Below are positions 24,904-34,238 of a stretch of 36,728 bases of DNA, one piece after another. Source of the stretch: Rhodococcus erythropolis NBRC 15567 (GTDB lineage: Bacteria; Actinomycetota; Actinomycetes; Mycobacteriales; Mycobacteriaceae); NCBI RefSeq assembly GCF_001552595.1, contig NZ_BCRM01000040.1:1-36728 (forward strand), read 5' to 3'. The notes under the pieces are model-generated. The model did not search any database and was not told the DNA's origin. It was given only the letters and a program-made list of their open reading frames with translations. Position 1 is the first letter of the stretch, and every line of letters starts with the position of its first letter. Made by a program: the position numbers and the translations under genes.

Positions 24904-25922
24904 GGCCTGAATTTTTTCATGGATTCGTGGACTCGATATCGGTGTGGCGCTGCTTACTGAATTCTCCCGGGGGGCGTGAGTTTTGACGACAGTACTTCTG
25001 TCGTGATGGTGCGAAAAGCTCGGTGGCTAGTCGAGTCGTTCCGAGACCGACTCAGGATGCTGCTCCTACGCCGATGCCGCGATGGACACTCAGCGGTCAT
25101 CGCGTCCACAGGTACGGCGCTGGCCTCTGACTCGGTATCGGCTGAATCACCAGGGTTTTCGTTGGTGTGGTTGCCACCTTGAGCGACGGTCATTTCGGAT
25201 TCGGGTTTCATCGTCCTTGGTTCGGCTCGTACACCGCGTGTCCGGTATCGGGTGCACCACCGCCATACTGCCCGCCTGTCCTGTAACCGCTTCTCTCGGA
25301 CCTCTGAGTCATCGACGGATTCGCGGATGCACCCCTCATTCAGTGTGCACTCCTGACCTATCACGTCTGTCGTCGGAATAGTGGACGAAGATCCCAAACA
25401 TTGAGCACTGCAGGAAAACTGGCATTTCGGGTTCGAATTTGGTTAGCATCTTGTTGCTGCGGTGATTCTGAGTGGTCAGTTCGTCCGCGCAGGGCCTGCC
25501 CTCCGGCTGTCCACTCGCCGGGGGCGGCGGGCTTCTACCTCGTCCCGATTGTCACACGTTCCGAATATGTCGGGTGCGTGGCGACGGTACAGACCCGGCC
25601 CTCGTCGGAGAGTGAGGAACTTGGTATGACCGCCAATGGATCATCTGCCAAAGCGCTTCGTGATGTGCGGCGGGCACAGTCGAGACGAAAGCTGGCGGGC
25701 ATCTCATGTCTTCGGTCTCTTTACTTCGAGCGCCGGTTGTTTCTTCGTCCGTGGTGATGGCTTGGTCTGTTCACGACGTGGTGGAGTGCCAGCCGGCCGG
25801 CCGGGCGAGCGTGATCGTGCGAGGTGAGGCGTGGGTGGGAAGAGTCTTTCGGGATGGGAATAACGGGGTCGTGGTGGTCAAACATTCGTCCTGCGTGGCT
25901 CGGCTTTTGGTGGACTGGACAA
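24904..25922. other. About 1 kb without a supported gene
   Basis: A minus-strand frame from 25193 (MTVAQGGNHTNENPGD...) to 24954 and a plus-strand start at 25626 (MTANGSSAKALRDVRRAQ) look slightly coding but end without recognisable domains. Probably gene fragments. Confidence 0.35.
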
Positions 25923-26466
25923 TCAGAGGAGCCCTGTCTTTTTGAAGAAGCTAGTGACAGCAGCGCTGTCGGTCATGCTGTAGACGTCGATTGTGAGGCC
26001 GGTTTCCATGTTGACGTAACTTCCCGATACTTGTCCGGTGGCGCCGTCGCTGATGTTGACTCCTGCTGTGCGGGAGTCGTTTTCGACCAGGGTGTAGTTC
26101 CCGTAGTCGTATTCGCCGTATCCGAGAAGTGTCTTTTTCGCTTGTTTCAGGTCGAGGCTGGCTGTGAAGCGATTGCCGTATTCGGAGAAGCTTTCGGCGA
26201 GTTGATTGGATTTTTTGATATCGCAGCTGATCACGAGGGCACCGTCGGTGGTGAAGGTGGATTGGCGACAGTTTTCGGAGGCACTGCTCAAAGCTGTGGG
26301 GAGGGCCGCTTTGACGGTGTCGGCGTCGGTGACCGGTCCGGCAGTCGTGGTCGTTGAGGATGTGCTGCCAGCGGCGGCTGGATTGTCCACGTTCGAGTTG
26401 CCCGGTGACGGGCGCAGAACGATCACGGCTGCCACGATTGCGCCGATGACGACGAGAGCGCCATGA
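25923..26466 (-). pseudogene. Membrane-anchored extracytoplasmic protein, 5'-truncated
   Basis: The frame encodes a hydrophobic stretch (GALVVIGAIVAAVIVLRP) and then a Thr/Ser-rich linker and a folded-looking domain of about 130 residues with a Cys pair (ENCRQSTFTTDGALVISCDI). Upstream of 26466 the frame meets a TAA with no start codon before the membrane segment; only an internal GTG at 26435 would start translation, in the middle of the helix. The gene has probably lost its 5' end. Function unknown; the form resembles actinobacterial lipoprotein-like sensors of unknown role. Confidence 0.5.
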
Positions 26467-26689
26467 TCCTGCCGATTGACTTACCTGGAAACGCGCAGCT
26501 TCGAAACATCAGGCACACGCTTCCGGGCGGGCGATGGGCGTTCCCAGCGCCGTTGGACTCGCGCCGCTTTGCACGATCAAGTGACCAACCTGACGGCGCT
26601 CGTGGCACTGGAGTTGGTGCAGTGCAGCTGGGAAACCGACGGGCGTTCGACGGTTCGGAGCGTTGGACGATGAGTTGCCGGGGGCCATG

Positions 26690-26965
26690 TTGTCTTCGTC
26701 AAGCGGCAGTCACGGCGAGTGATCGATAGGGTTCATGGTTCTTGAGCATGGCGTAGAGAACATCGCAGCGACTTCCGGCGAGGCAGATGGGCGGCGGTGT
26801 GCTTCTTTCCTTCGACTCGTTTTCGGTCGTAGTAGGTGCGACTGGCAGAATCGTGCAGCACGACGAACGCCGAGAGGAACAGGACGCGTTTGCAGTCGCG
26901 GGAGACGGGCGTCCCGCCTCCCGTCGAGTGACCAGCCGGTCGACGGGCGCCCACAGGAAACATAA
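26690..26965 (-). pseudogene. IS110-family transposase C-terminal remnant
   Basis: The minus strand encodes CKRVLFLSAFVVLHDSASRTYYDRKRVEGKKHTAA, a hallmark of the C-terminal Transposase_20 domain of IS110/IS116/IS902 elements (FLSAF...SRxYYDRKRxEGKxH). The expected continuation ICLAGSRCDVLYAMLKNHEPYRSL is present in a different frame, so a frameshift lies near 26790. The N-terminal DEDD catalytic part is absent. A dead insertion-sequence fragment. Confidence 0.7.
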
Positions 26966-27503
26966 CTGCGAAACCCACTACTGCACAAGGATTTCCTGAT
27001 TTCAGGGTCATGTCAGGCGCGCCGGCCGCGCCAGGGATGTCCGTTGAGTGATTCGATCTGTGCGCGGCGGTCACCTGTTCTGCTTCCGGATGGGGAGCTC
27101 GCTGGCTGATGATCGGCGCGCATCGAACCTTGGCACCGATGCTGGAGTCGCTCCGTAAGAGAAGCAGCGTCAGTGCTACAGACTGTGCGTCGTAAGGTTG
27201 GTCTCTCACGGCGTGCAGAGCCCGCCGGCGCAGCACTCACATGTGAGCTGGCGGGCACCACCGTTTTCTGGCAGCATTGCCTGAACCGTCTGCATCGACG
27301 AGTCGTGGACCACCGTAGAGAATAGATGTGGTGGTCAGTGGCCCGCCGAGGAGAGTGTCGGCTCCCTCGGCGGGCCGGTGGACTTCTGCGGCGAACCGTG
27401 CGGTTCGAACACGCCCGAAGCCGGCCGAGGCGACCGTCCTGCGACCGTGAGAACTGGTTCCCGATCGGTGCCGCTCTCAAACAGTGCCGGATCAGGGGCG
27501 GCC
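26966..27503. other. Non-coding stretch right of the IS110 remnant
   Basis: About 540 bases with no gene or repeat I can support. Confidence 0.45.
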
Positions 27504-27935
27504 CTACTTGGTCGCCAACTCCGGGCACCGGTATGCCACTGCTCTTTCAGCGACACGAGTCATCATCTCCGCACTGACCCCGGTCTCGGTCGCCATCGCG
27601 GCGGAGACGGCCCCCAGTGCTCCCGGCCCTTGGGCGTTCTCCATGTCCAGACACACGATGTTCGACATCTGCTGCGCCGCCACGACAGTGACCTGCTCCC
27701 CGGTGATGGAGGCGAAATCGGCAGCGAGTTGGGCAGCTTCCTCGGGGCGTTGCTGGATTTGCGCTTGCGCGCCCTCGTTCATCATCTCCCCGAATTCGTC
27801 TGTAGGAGCGGGGGCGGAAGAAGATGCGCCGACAGTGGGCACAGCAGATTCTTGCAACTCCGGTGGAGTCTCGTCCTTGTCTGCGCACGCGGTGATTCCA
27901 ACGGCTATCGCGGCAACGACCAGCAACTTCTTCAT
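27504..27935 (-). CDS. DUF732-like lipoprotein
   Basis: 143-residue exported lipoprotein. The signal peptide MKKLLVVAAIAVGITAC ends in a lipobox-like ITAC, so Cys17 would be lipidated and the protein anchored on the outer face of the membrane. A Pro/Ser/Ala linker follows, then a helical domain (about 50-143) with Cys residues in IVCLDM and AYRCPEL, as in DUF732 proteins common in mycobacteria and rhodococci. Function of the family is unknown. The ATG at 27935 starts the signal peptide; an in-frame ATG at 27944 would add three residues. Confidence 0.75.
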   Translation of the reverse strand: MKKLLVVAAIAVGITACADKDETPPELQESAVPTVGASSSAPAPTDEFGEMMNEGAQAQIQQRPEEAAQLAADFASITGEQVTVVAAQQMSNIVCLDMENAQGPGALGAVSAAMATETGVSAEMMTRVAERAVAYRCPELATK

Positions 27936-28184
27936 GCTGGTCATCTCATCAGAGAAACCCGCGCACGGATACCCGAGCTCTCTTTCTGCACGTGGATTCC
28001 CTCGTGTGAGTGGGCGTCGATGGTGGACTCGAGGAGGTCGACGGACCACGGGTTCTCCGGAGCAATGACCGATCCTTGAGAGGTCCATTCCGGTTCTCGC
28101 AGTCCCGGTGCTCGAAACCAGCTGTGCTGTTCTCGGAACTGATTTTCTTGGCAGGGTCTTCTCGGCGAGACCCCTTTTCGGTCC

Positions 28185-28446
28185 TCACCCGGTTGCAGCA
28201 TGAGGCGACGGTTGCGGTGCTCGCACGAGCGTCAGCACGACGGTAGACAGGGTGCCCCTGCGGCTTGCATCTTCGTTGGCATCGGGCAGCCGCGCCAAGC
28301 ACAGCTCGCGGTGATGCTGTTGGACCTCGTGACGCTCCCGGGGCGTGATCCAGTCACCTTCGTAGACGAGATCTCCGCAGTATCGGCACCGCGTAGAGAA
28401 GTATCCTGTGGCCGGATTCGGTGCGTTGATCTTCGAGATTCTGCAC
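28185..28446 (-). pseudogene. Small zinc-ribbon-like protein gene, probably frameshifted
   Basis: One frame encodes FSTRCRYCGDLVYEGDWITPRERHEVQQHHRELCLARLPDA, with a CxxC and a later HH...C pattern suggesting a small zinc site, and continues to a stop at 28185. No start codon is found in that frame. A GTG at 28446 in the neighbouring frame (VQNLEDQRTESGHR) has GAGAGGA upstream and would join after one frameshift near 28400. Function unknown. Confidence 0.4.
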
Positions 28447-28671
28447 TCCTCTCGCGTAGAAGGGGCCCTGCCTCCGTATCGACGTCGCCGTCGTTCCGCC
28501 GGGCCTCCCTGGCAACTGCCGCACGCTTCAGGTGGCTGCAGCGTCCCCGTTTCGCGCAGTGGGGCTGCTCAACCGGACCGTATCGAACGTCATGCGGATC
28601 ATCAGGGAAGGGACGGCGCGCGAATCTTTCGAATACGTCCCGGGTAATCCGACGGAACGGCGAGGTCGACC

Positions 28672-28840
28672 CTAGGCGGAGTGAAAGGTGTATCGCCGGC
28701 TCATCGCAGCGAGGGCCTCGTCGTCGTCGTCGGAGAAGGCAGTCGCCTGCGCCCAGATCAACGCTTGCAGGTAGTCCTGATGGCGTTGGAGAAGTTCGTC
28801 GGTTGAAAGCCCTGCATACAAAGAATCATTCGGTCTGTCC
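28672..28840 (-). pseudogene. Hypothetical protein C-terminal fragment
   Basis: The frame ends EDRPNDSLYAGLSTDELLQRHQDYLQALIWAQATAFSDDDDEALAAMSRRYTFHSA, which looks like genuine coding sequence (helical, acidic). Upstream the frame becomes Cys/Arg-rich and non-protein-like, and no good start is visible apart from a TTG within the segment. Likely a truncated gene. Confidence 0.35.
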
Positions 28841-29139
28841 TCGGCCCTGGCGATGCCGGCGCCAGGTACGCCGCGAGAGCAGCAGCACGGCGACGACGAC
28901 TTGCAGGCATGAGTTTTCACCTCGGCTTCGGAGCGGATGCGACTACGAAGCCGAGGTGACCTCACACGCATGTACTCGAGCAACTCGTCGACTCCACTAC
29001 CCCCCACAGCAATACCAGAGCTATCGACACCACATCGACTATCGTTACAGTGAATGAAGAAATGTAATGGATCGCATGCCGGAACGGCGCCGGGAACGTG
29101 TCGGGTCCGGTGCGTCTCGATCCGGGTGAGAGGCGGGAC

Positions 29140-29574
29140 TCATCCGCCTGATGGGAAGGCTTTTTCCACGCTGATGGTGACGGAGAGTTCGTTCGCCGCG
29201 GGTGGTCTTGCGGGTTTTTGGTCGAGTGTCGCGTTGTCGACGAGGGCGGCGAGCACGAACCATCCGAACGAAGAACTAAGGGCGTCGACCGGAGCGTGGG
29301 TGGTGGCGGTCAGGTACACCCGCAGTGAGCCGGGACCACTGTCGACGACGCACACCACAGCGCTCGCGCTGCGGGCGTGACTGACGAGAATGGCAGCGGC
29401 TTCGTCCACGGCGAGGACGAGATCATCGAGTGCATCCCGCGAAAGAGGATGACGAGACACGACTGTGCGCACCATCGACCGGAGCATCCACAGGTGGTCG
29501 GGAGAGGCCGGAACGGACAGCGACAGGGACGAGGCGGTCGGTGAGACGGTCGCCTGCTCGAAGCACATGGGCAT
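29140..29574 (-). CDS. Anti-sigma-factor-like HATPase (RsbW type)
   Basis: 144-residue ATP-binding protein of the GHKL anti-sigma regulatory group. SPDHLWMLRSMVRTVVSRHPLSRDALDDLVLAVDEAAAILVSHA contains the first helix and the N-box-like DDLVLAVDEAAA; the usual Asn of the N-box (DEAxxN) is replaced, and the glycine-rich lid is weak, so ATP binding or kinase activity may be reduced. AGGAG precedes the ATG at 29574 by 4 bases and the ATG at 29568 by 10; either may be used. No sigma factor or antagonist is adjacent. Confidence 0.7.
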   Translation of the reverse strand: MPMCFEQATVSPTASSLSLSVPASPDHLWMLRSMVRTVVSRHPLSRDALDDLVLAVDEAAAILVSHARSASAVVCVVDSGPGSLRVYLTATTHAPVDALSSSFGWFVLAALVDNATLDQKPARPPAANELSVTISVEKAFPSGG

Positions 29575-30214
29575 GGGGCTCCTGTTACACGAGAAAAGGT
29601 GCGAACCCCTGCGATGTCCGCGATCGCACCCTCGAACGAGGAATTTGATCCCCCGTCCAGTTAACCGGAATGTGTAGGCCCCAAACATGGGCACAGCTCA
29701 GCAAGAAGGGCACACGTCGCCGACTGCCGAGGCGACCCTCTGCGCGTCGAGGTGACAGCGATTTCGTGTCCGCACGTTTTTCCGTCAGCTCAGAACTGCG
29801 GTCACTTCGGATTCCATGAGAATTTCAGGTTGGACGATGGACGAGCCGAGCTGATTGCAAGAGGATGCACCGGCACAATCACACCGTGCAGTGCATCGCC
29901 CGGACACCGGTGCAGCTCCAGCGCGTGAGAGGCCCTCGGTGGCCGAGGCGGTGATCAGTTTCAGAGAACGACTGAAGGTTCGGCGCGACATCATGACCGA
30001 GACGATCGCGCTGGCCGGAGCCGGCATGATGCCTGTGTGTGGGGCGCCGCACTCTCGATGAATTTTGCCGGACATCCGCATCAGCCGCGGAGCCGACGAA
30101 CTGCGAACCGGATTACGGTTGTCTTTCAGCTAGGTCAGTGCTTCGCTCAGCGCTTCACCGCTCTGGCGGGTGCCGTCGGTGGAGGCTAATGCCGCGCCGT
30201 CGGGATCGGCTTGT
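29575..30214. other. Intergenic region without a supported gene
   Basis: Short frames on both strands at 29785-30081 show no recognisable features. No marked repeats. Confidence 0.45.
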
Positions 30215-30463
30215 TCAGGGGTGCGGGTTCCTGCGTGGTGCGGGTTGGATCGTTGCTTCGAGTCGGGTGAGCCGTTGTTCCAGGGCGCTGGTGACGGCGA
30301 GCAGTCCGAGCAGGGTGGGTTCGGTGATGTCGCGACCATGTTGGGCGTGATCGAGCAAGGTGGTGCGTAGAAGCTGGCACATGGCGGCGTCGTCACTGAT
30401 GGGTAGTTGTTCGAGTGCGGCGGTCAGACGCTTGGCGGGGAAGGTCACGGGTAGCTCCTGCAC
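30215..30463 (-). CDS. Small hypothetical plasmid-type protein
   Basis: 82 residues: MQELPVTFPAKRLTAALEQLPISDDAAMCQLLRTTLLDHAQHGRDITEPTLLGLLAVTSALEQRLTRLEA, largely helical with a heptad-like C-terminal half that could pair as a coiled coil. Codon use fits the window, and GGAGCTACC lies upstream of the ATG. No family recognised. It is downstream of, and co-oriented with, the gene at 30752-31393. Confidence 0.55.
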   Translation of the reverse strand: MQELPVTFPAKRLTAALEQLPISDDAAMCQLLRTTLLDHAQHGRDITEPTLLGLLAVTSALEQRLTRLEATIQPAPRRNPHP

Positions 30464-30751
30464 ATGTCAATCATGCAGGCACAAGAGATGAAGTGACTGC
30501 CTGTCGTGGGGTGGGTGGTGCGCTGGAACCGAGGCGGAAAGCAGCGCACCACGAGCAGGAATGTTACTGCGTCAATGCTGATCGGCTGGTACCCCGGGGG
30601 TGAGGAGTGCTCTTGCCCTGCGGTCGGCGGCGACCTCGGCGCAGGGTTGGCTAACGACGCTGGGCTCTTCGGAGGAGCGGCATCGACGGCGTTCGACGGA
30701 GTGGCAGATTCGGTGAGGGGCGTAGTAGCAGCTCCGTCTACTTCTCGGTGC
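30464..30751. other. Spacer between two co-oriented hypothetical genes
   Basis: A Thr/Pro-rich minus-strand frame crosses it but looks like a shadow of the gene to the right. Nothing else supported. Confidence 0.4.
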
Positions 30752-31390
30752 TCAGCGTGAGTCGAGAGTGCGCCACAGTGGCGGGGTGTCGTCGCCGTCG
30801 CTGTTGGCGAGGGTGCGGATTCCGTCGGCGTCCTGGGCGAGGATGTCGGCGAAGTGGGAGCGGTTGGCTTCGTCGAGTCCGTCGGGGAGGTTCGCGCCGC
30901 GCAGGACGGATGCCGCGGCCGCATCGAGGTACCGGGCGATGCGGAGGAGCAGTGGACGTGGGGTGGGAACGAGGGAGGTGTGAGCGTCGGCGGTAATCAT
31001 GCCGAGGGTCGAGAGCAGTGACAGGCCGGTGACGGCTTCGATGTCGTCGAGGTTGATGTGGGCAACTTTCAACGCTTCGGCCAGTGCTGCGGTGGTGAGT
31101 CCGACGGCGGCAAGGGGCATGGAAATACTGCGTTCGAATGCGATGAGGTCGGCGCCGGGGGCTTCGTCGGAGAGCGAGACCGCCAGTGATTGGGCGAATG
31201 CAAGGAGACGCTCTTCCGTGAAGGCATTCTGCGCGGTACGGCGACTGATACCGATCAGTGTCATGTGTTCGGAGATTTTGTCGGCGAGAATTGTCTGTGC
31301 TTGGGCGTCGGTGACGGTGAGCCCGAGGTCGAGCAGAGCGGCCCGAAGTTCGGCCGATCGTGCGGCGAGCCAGATGGATCGCGGTCTCAT
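30752..31390 (-). CDS. Hypothetical protein, helical, plasmid-associated
   Basis: 212 residues, Ala/Leu-rich and mostly helical. The segment TVTDAQAQTILADKISEHMTLIGISRRTAQNAFTEERLLAFAQSLAVSL looks like an N-terminal DNA-binding or helical-bundle region, with a possible HTH around ISRRTAQNAF. The C-terminal part ends in DDTPPLWRTLDSR. Frame and codon use are good, so it is probably expressed. The ATG at 31390 or the adjacent one at 31393 can start it. I do not recognise the family; a regulator is possible but unproven. Confidence 0.65.
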   Translation of the reverse strand: MRPRSIWLAARSAELRAALLDLGLTVTDAQAQTILADKISEHMTLIGISRRTAQNAFTEERLLAFAQSLAVSLSDEAPGADLIAFERSISMPLAAVGLTTAALAEALKVAHINLDDIEAVTGLSLLSTLGMITADAHTSLVPTPRPLLLRIARYLDAAAASVLRGANLPDGLDEANRSHFADILAQDADGIRTLANSDGDDTPPLWRTLDSR

Positions 31391-31598
31391 CACTGCTCCC
31401 GTGAAGGTGAAAGTTGTGTTGTCGAGGTGAGCTTAGATCGACCGTCATCGAGCGAACACAGGGGACGCTTGAAGACGCCGAGAGATCAGTCGAACAGTAG
31501 GGGCCCCGTCCTGCGGGATTGTCACATTAACGTGAATGTTCGGTGACACGGTGTGTTCGGATGCGTGGTGATACAACGGCCTTGTCGCAGGCGCCTTT

Positions 31599-32082
31599 TC
31601 AGGCGACGACGGCGCTACCGGTAGCCTCGCGCCATACGGCGAACTGATCAGCCATCACCTGCCGGTACTCACCGGCCGACAGCAGCCCTTGAGCAGGTTT
31701 CGGAAGAACTGTTTGGCCGCCTTGGTATTTCGACGGGACTGAACTAGCACGTCCAGGACTGTGCCGTCTTGGTCGACGGCATGCCACAGGTAGTGCTGAA
31801 CTCCGTTGATCCGGACGAAAACTTCGTCGAGGAACCACTTGTCGCCGGGGCGAGCACGGCGGCGACGCAGCCGATTCGCGTAGGCCTGCCCGAACTTGTC
31901 ACACCATCGCCGGATTGTCTCGTAGGAGACCACGACACCACGTTCGAGCATGAGTTCCTCCACGTCGCAAAAGCTCAGCGTGAACCGAAAATCGTGAACC
32001 GAAAATACAGCCACACACAATGGTCGATGATCTCGCTGGGGTAGCGGTGACGCTTGTACGACGGCGCGGCGGTGGTGGTCAC
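31599..32082 (-). pseudogene. IS6-family transposase pseudogene
   Basis: The reading starts at a GTG (32082) as VTTTAAPSYKRHRYPSEIIDHCVWLYF, the usual IS6 N-terminus. A perfect 14-base tandem duplication (31979-31992 and 31993-32006) then breaks the frame. The next frame continues FTLSFCDVEELMLERGVVVSYETIRRWC and DKWFLDEVFV, containing the first catalytic Asp. After LLKG near 31680 the central part with the second Asp and the Glu is missing, and the C-terminus LLSAGEYRQVMADQFAVWREATG resumes in another frame. Clearly inactive. Terminal inverted repeats were not identified. Confidence 0.85.
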
Positions 32083-32243
32083 GATCGAAATCGTGCCAGC
32101 TGGCCCTCGATAGCTCGTCAACGTGACAATGCCTCGGCCCACTCCCACCGGGCACAGATGTGATCAGACGGGCCTGCTTAGCAGCGCTGGAATACTTGAC
32201 GCCGCCGATCTTGCAGGAGTGATCGTGGTGGAAGAATGAGGGG

Positions 32244-32572
32244 ATGCGCCCGAACAGGTAACCCGACGGTTATCTGCATAGGCTGGAGTTCCTGGGCGGG
32301 GTGTACCCCGATGATTCGAGGGTGATCGCCGAGCGCGGGATCGTGGCCGCGCTCGATGATGATGATGATGATGCGTTCGTGCTCTTGCTTCGCTTGGTCG
32401 GACCAGATGCCCGGCGTTCGCGGATGAACTGTGGCAGTTGATCAGTGGTTTTCTGAACAGTCGCCGCGTCGAGGAGTTGTTCGGTAGCTCGGAGAATGCC
32501 GGGTTGGCGGATCTCAACACAGAGAGGTCCGAGATACCGCCCACCTCCTACTCGACCGAGGATCCAAGGTGA
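32244..32572 (+). pseudogene. Decayed hypothetical gene with a (GAT)6 run
   Basis: Starting at ATG 32244 the frame reads MRPNR-stop-PDGYLHRLEFLGGVYPDDSRVIAERGIVAALDDDDDDAFVLLLRLVGPD, with an in-frame TAA. It then needs a frameshift near 32410 to continue FADELWQLISGFLNSRRVEELFGSSENAGLADLNTERSEIPPTSYSTEDPR to a stop at 32570-32572. Both halves look like real protein. Six consecutive GAT codons encode an Asp run. It adjoins the dead IS6 copy. Confidence 0.6.
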
Positions 32573-33180
32573 GAGTGCCTGACGGCTACCATCGTGCCAA
32601 ATAATTCAGGAAGAACGTGCCACATAATTCCGAGACTCACACGGTGGTGCTCGTTAATTTTCATGATGCGTTTGACTTGCGTGAAAGCCCAAACAGTGGC
32701 GTTCGGTACGCCCGAGGCGTACCCGACCGGCCGTTGCATAATCAGACGGACCGATACTGAGCCGCAACCGGACGCGTAGCTTTCCCGTTCGAGATGAACC
32801 TACGACCACCTGATGCTGACGTGCAGCGGCATATCGATCGGAGGCCTGTAATCCGCCGATTCTGTCGTCATCACTACCTTTCCCCCAGGAGACGATAGCT
32901 GCGATCGGTACTTGCCCACCGTGTCACCACAGGTCCCCAACCGAACAAGGCCGCTGGCCCTTTCGGCGGCTGGCATAACCACACCTCGTCACCCCCGGTC
33001 ACTGGTTTCTGACCACTCTGCGGTGGACCGGCCCAGAACTCGCCCCCTTCGGCCCGCCAGTACGGGCTTGATCACAGCCCCCAAGTCATCGGGAATCTCG
33101 TCGACGCGCAATACATACCCCGTATCACGCATCAAACATTGAGCAGCCCGCTCTTAACCGGTGAGATGAGGCCCAACAGG
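32573..33180. other. Intergenic region with near-identical direct repeats
   Basis: CGTGCCAAATAATTC (32593-32607) and CGTGCCACATAATTC (32616-32630) are 15-base copies with one difference, 23 bases apart. On the minus strand a short frame from 32868 (MTTESADYRPPIDMPLHVSIRWS) has GGGGAAAGG upstream and stops after about 23 residues, possibly the start of a lost gene. No intact gene. Confidence 0.45.
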
Positions 33181-34218
33181 TTAGGGCTTCGCGGTCGATA
33201 GCTCCTCACGAACGATGCGCGTACCCGCGCTGAGCGCGCTCAACTTCGCCAGTGCAATGCCTCGGGAGAAGGGCGCCATGCCGCAATTCGTGCTCGGCAG
33301 AAGCTTGTCCGCGTCGACGAACCTGAGAGTGTTCCGAATGGTGGCGGCGACTTCCTCCGGAGTCTCGATCTTCTCGTTCGCCACGTCGATGGCACCGAGC
33401 ATGACCTTCTTGCCCCGGACGAGTTCGACGAGGTCGATCGGGACGTGGGAGTTGTGGCATTCCAGCGAGATGATGCCGATGCTGGACTGCTGCAGGAGGG
33501 GGAACGACTCCTCGTACTGTCGCCACTCCGAGCCGAGGGTGGACTTCCAGTCGGTGTTCGCCTTGATCCCGTAGCCGTAACAGATGTGTACTGCAGTCTC
33601 GGTGCGTAATCCCTCTGTTGCCCTTTCCAGCGTCGCCACGCCCCAGTCCTTCATCTCGTCGAAGTAGACGTTGAACGCTGGCTCGTCGAACTGGATGATG
33701 TCGACCCCCGCAGCCTCCAGGTCTCGTGCCTCCTGGTTGAGGATCGCCGCGAACTCCCACGCCAGCTTCTCGCGGCTCTGGTAGTGGCCGTCGTAAAGCG
33801 TGTCGATCATCGTCATGGGGCCGGGGAGTGCCCACTTGATCGGCTGATCGGTCTGCTGCCGGAGGAATCTCGCGTCGTCGACGAAGACCGGCTTGGAGCG
33901 GCTCACTGCGCCGACCACGGTAGGCACATTCGCGTCGTAACGATTGCGGATCCGAACCGTCTCGCGCTGCTCGAAGTCGACCCCGTCGAGATGCTCGATG
34001 AATGTCGTCACGAAGTGCTGACGGGTCTGCTCTCCGTCGCTGACGATGTCGATGCCGCGATCGCTCTGTTCCTGAGCGGCGATAAGCAGTGCATCTTGCT
34101 TGCCTTCGACCAACTCATCGCCCTGCAGCTTCCAGGGCGCCCAGAGGGTTTCAGGCCGGGCGAGCCACGAGGGCTTGGGCAGGCTGCCGACGATGGACGT
34201 GGGCAAGATCTGGTTCAT
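33181..34218 (-). CDS. mesD: Core MetE-type methionine synthase (MesD)
   Basis: 345-residue core methionine synthase equivalent to the C-terminal half of MetE. It methylates homocysteine without the folate-binding N-terminal domain. The zinc ligands correspond to His211 and Cys213 (HIC), Glu253 (SLEC) and Cys312 (NCG), and the FDEP and NSHVP segments are typical. Association with the DUF1852 gene directly upstream places it in the MesD family, which in Acinetobacter needs MesX and oxygen; the methyl donor is not established. The ATG at 34218 has GGAGG 10 bases upstream; an ATG at 34242 overlapping the mesX stop (ATGA) is the alternative. Confidence 0.88.
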   Translation of the reverse strand: MNQILPTSIVGSLPKPSWLARPETLWAPWKLQGDELVEGKQDALLIAAQEQSDRGIDIVSDGEQTRQHFVTTFIEHLDGVDFEQRETVRIRNRYDANVPTVVGAVSRSKPVFVDDARFLRQQTDQPIKWALPGPMTMIDTLYDGHYQSREKLAWEFAAILNQEARDLEAAGVDIIQFDEPAFNVYFDEMKDWGVATLERATEGLRTETAVHICYGYGIKANTDWKSTLGSEWRQYEESFPLLQQSSIGIISLECHNSHVPIDLVELVRGKKVMLGAIDVANEKIETPEEVAATIRNTLRFVDADKLLPSTNCGMAPFSRGIALAKLSALSAGTRIVREELSTAKP

Positions 34219-34238
34219 GGTCGACTTTCCTCCGGTGG

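Noticed and set aside
24954..25397. 147-residue minus-strand frame
   Set aside because: Composition shifts along its length and there is no domain; at best a gene fragment.
27378..28079. 233-residue plus-strand frame opposite the lipoprotein gene
   Set aside because: Antisense shadow; the minus-strand frame has a proper lipoprotein signal and a DUF732-like domain.
32860..32910. CAGGAGAC resembling a cobalamin-riboswitch B12 box near the methionine synthase gene
   Set aside because: Only part of the box matches, the surrounding conserved elements are absent, and it lies downstream of mesD rather than in its leader.
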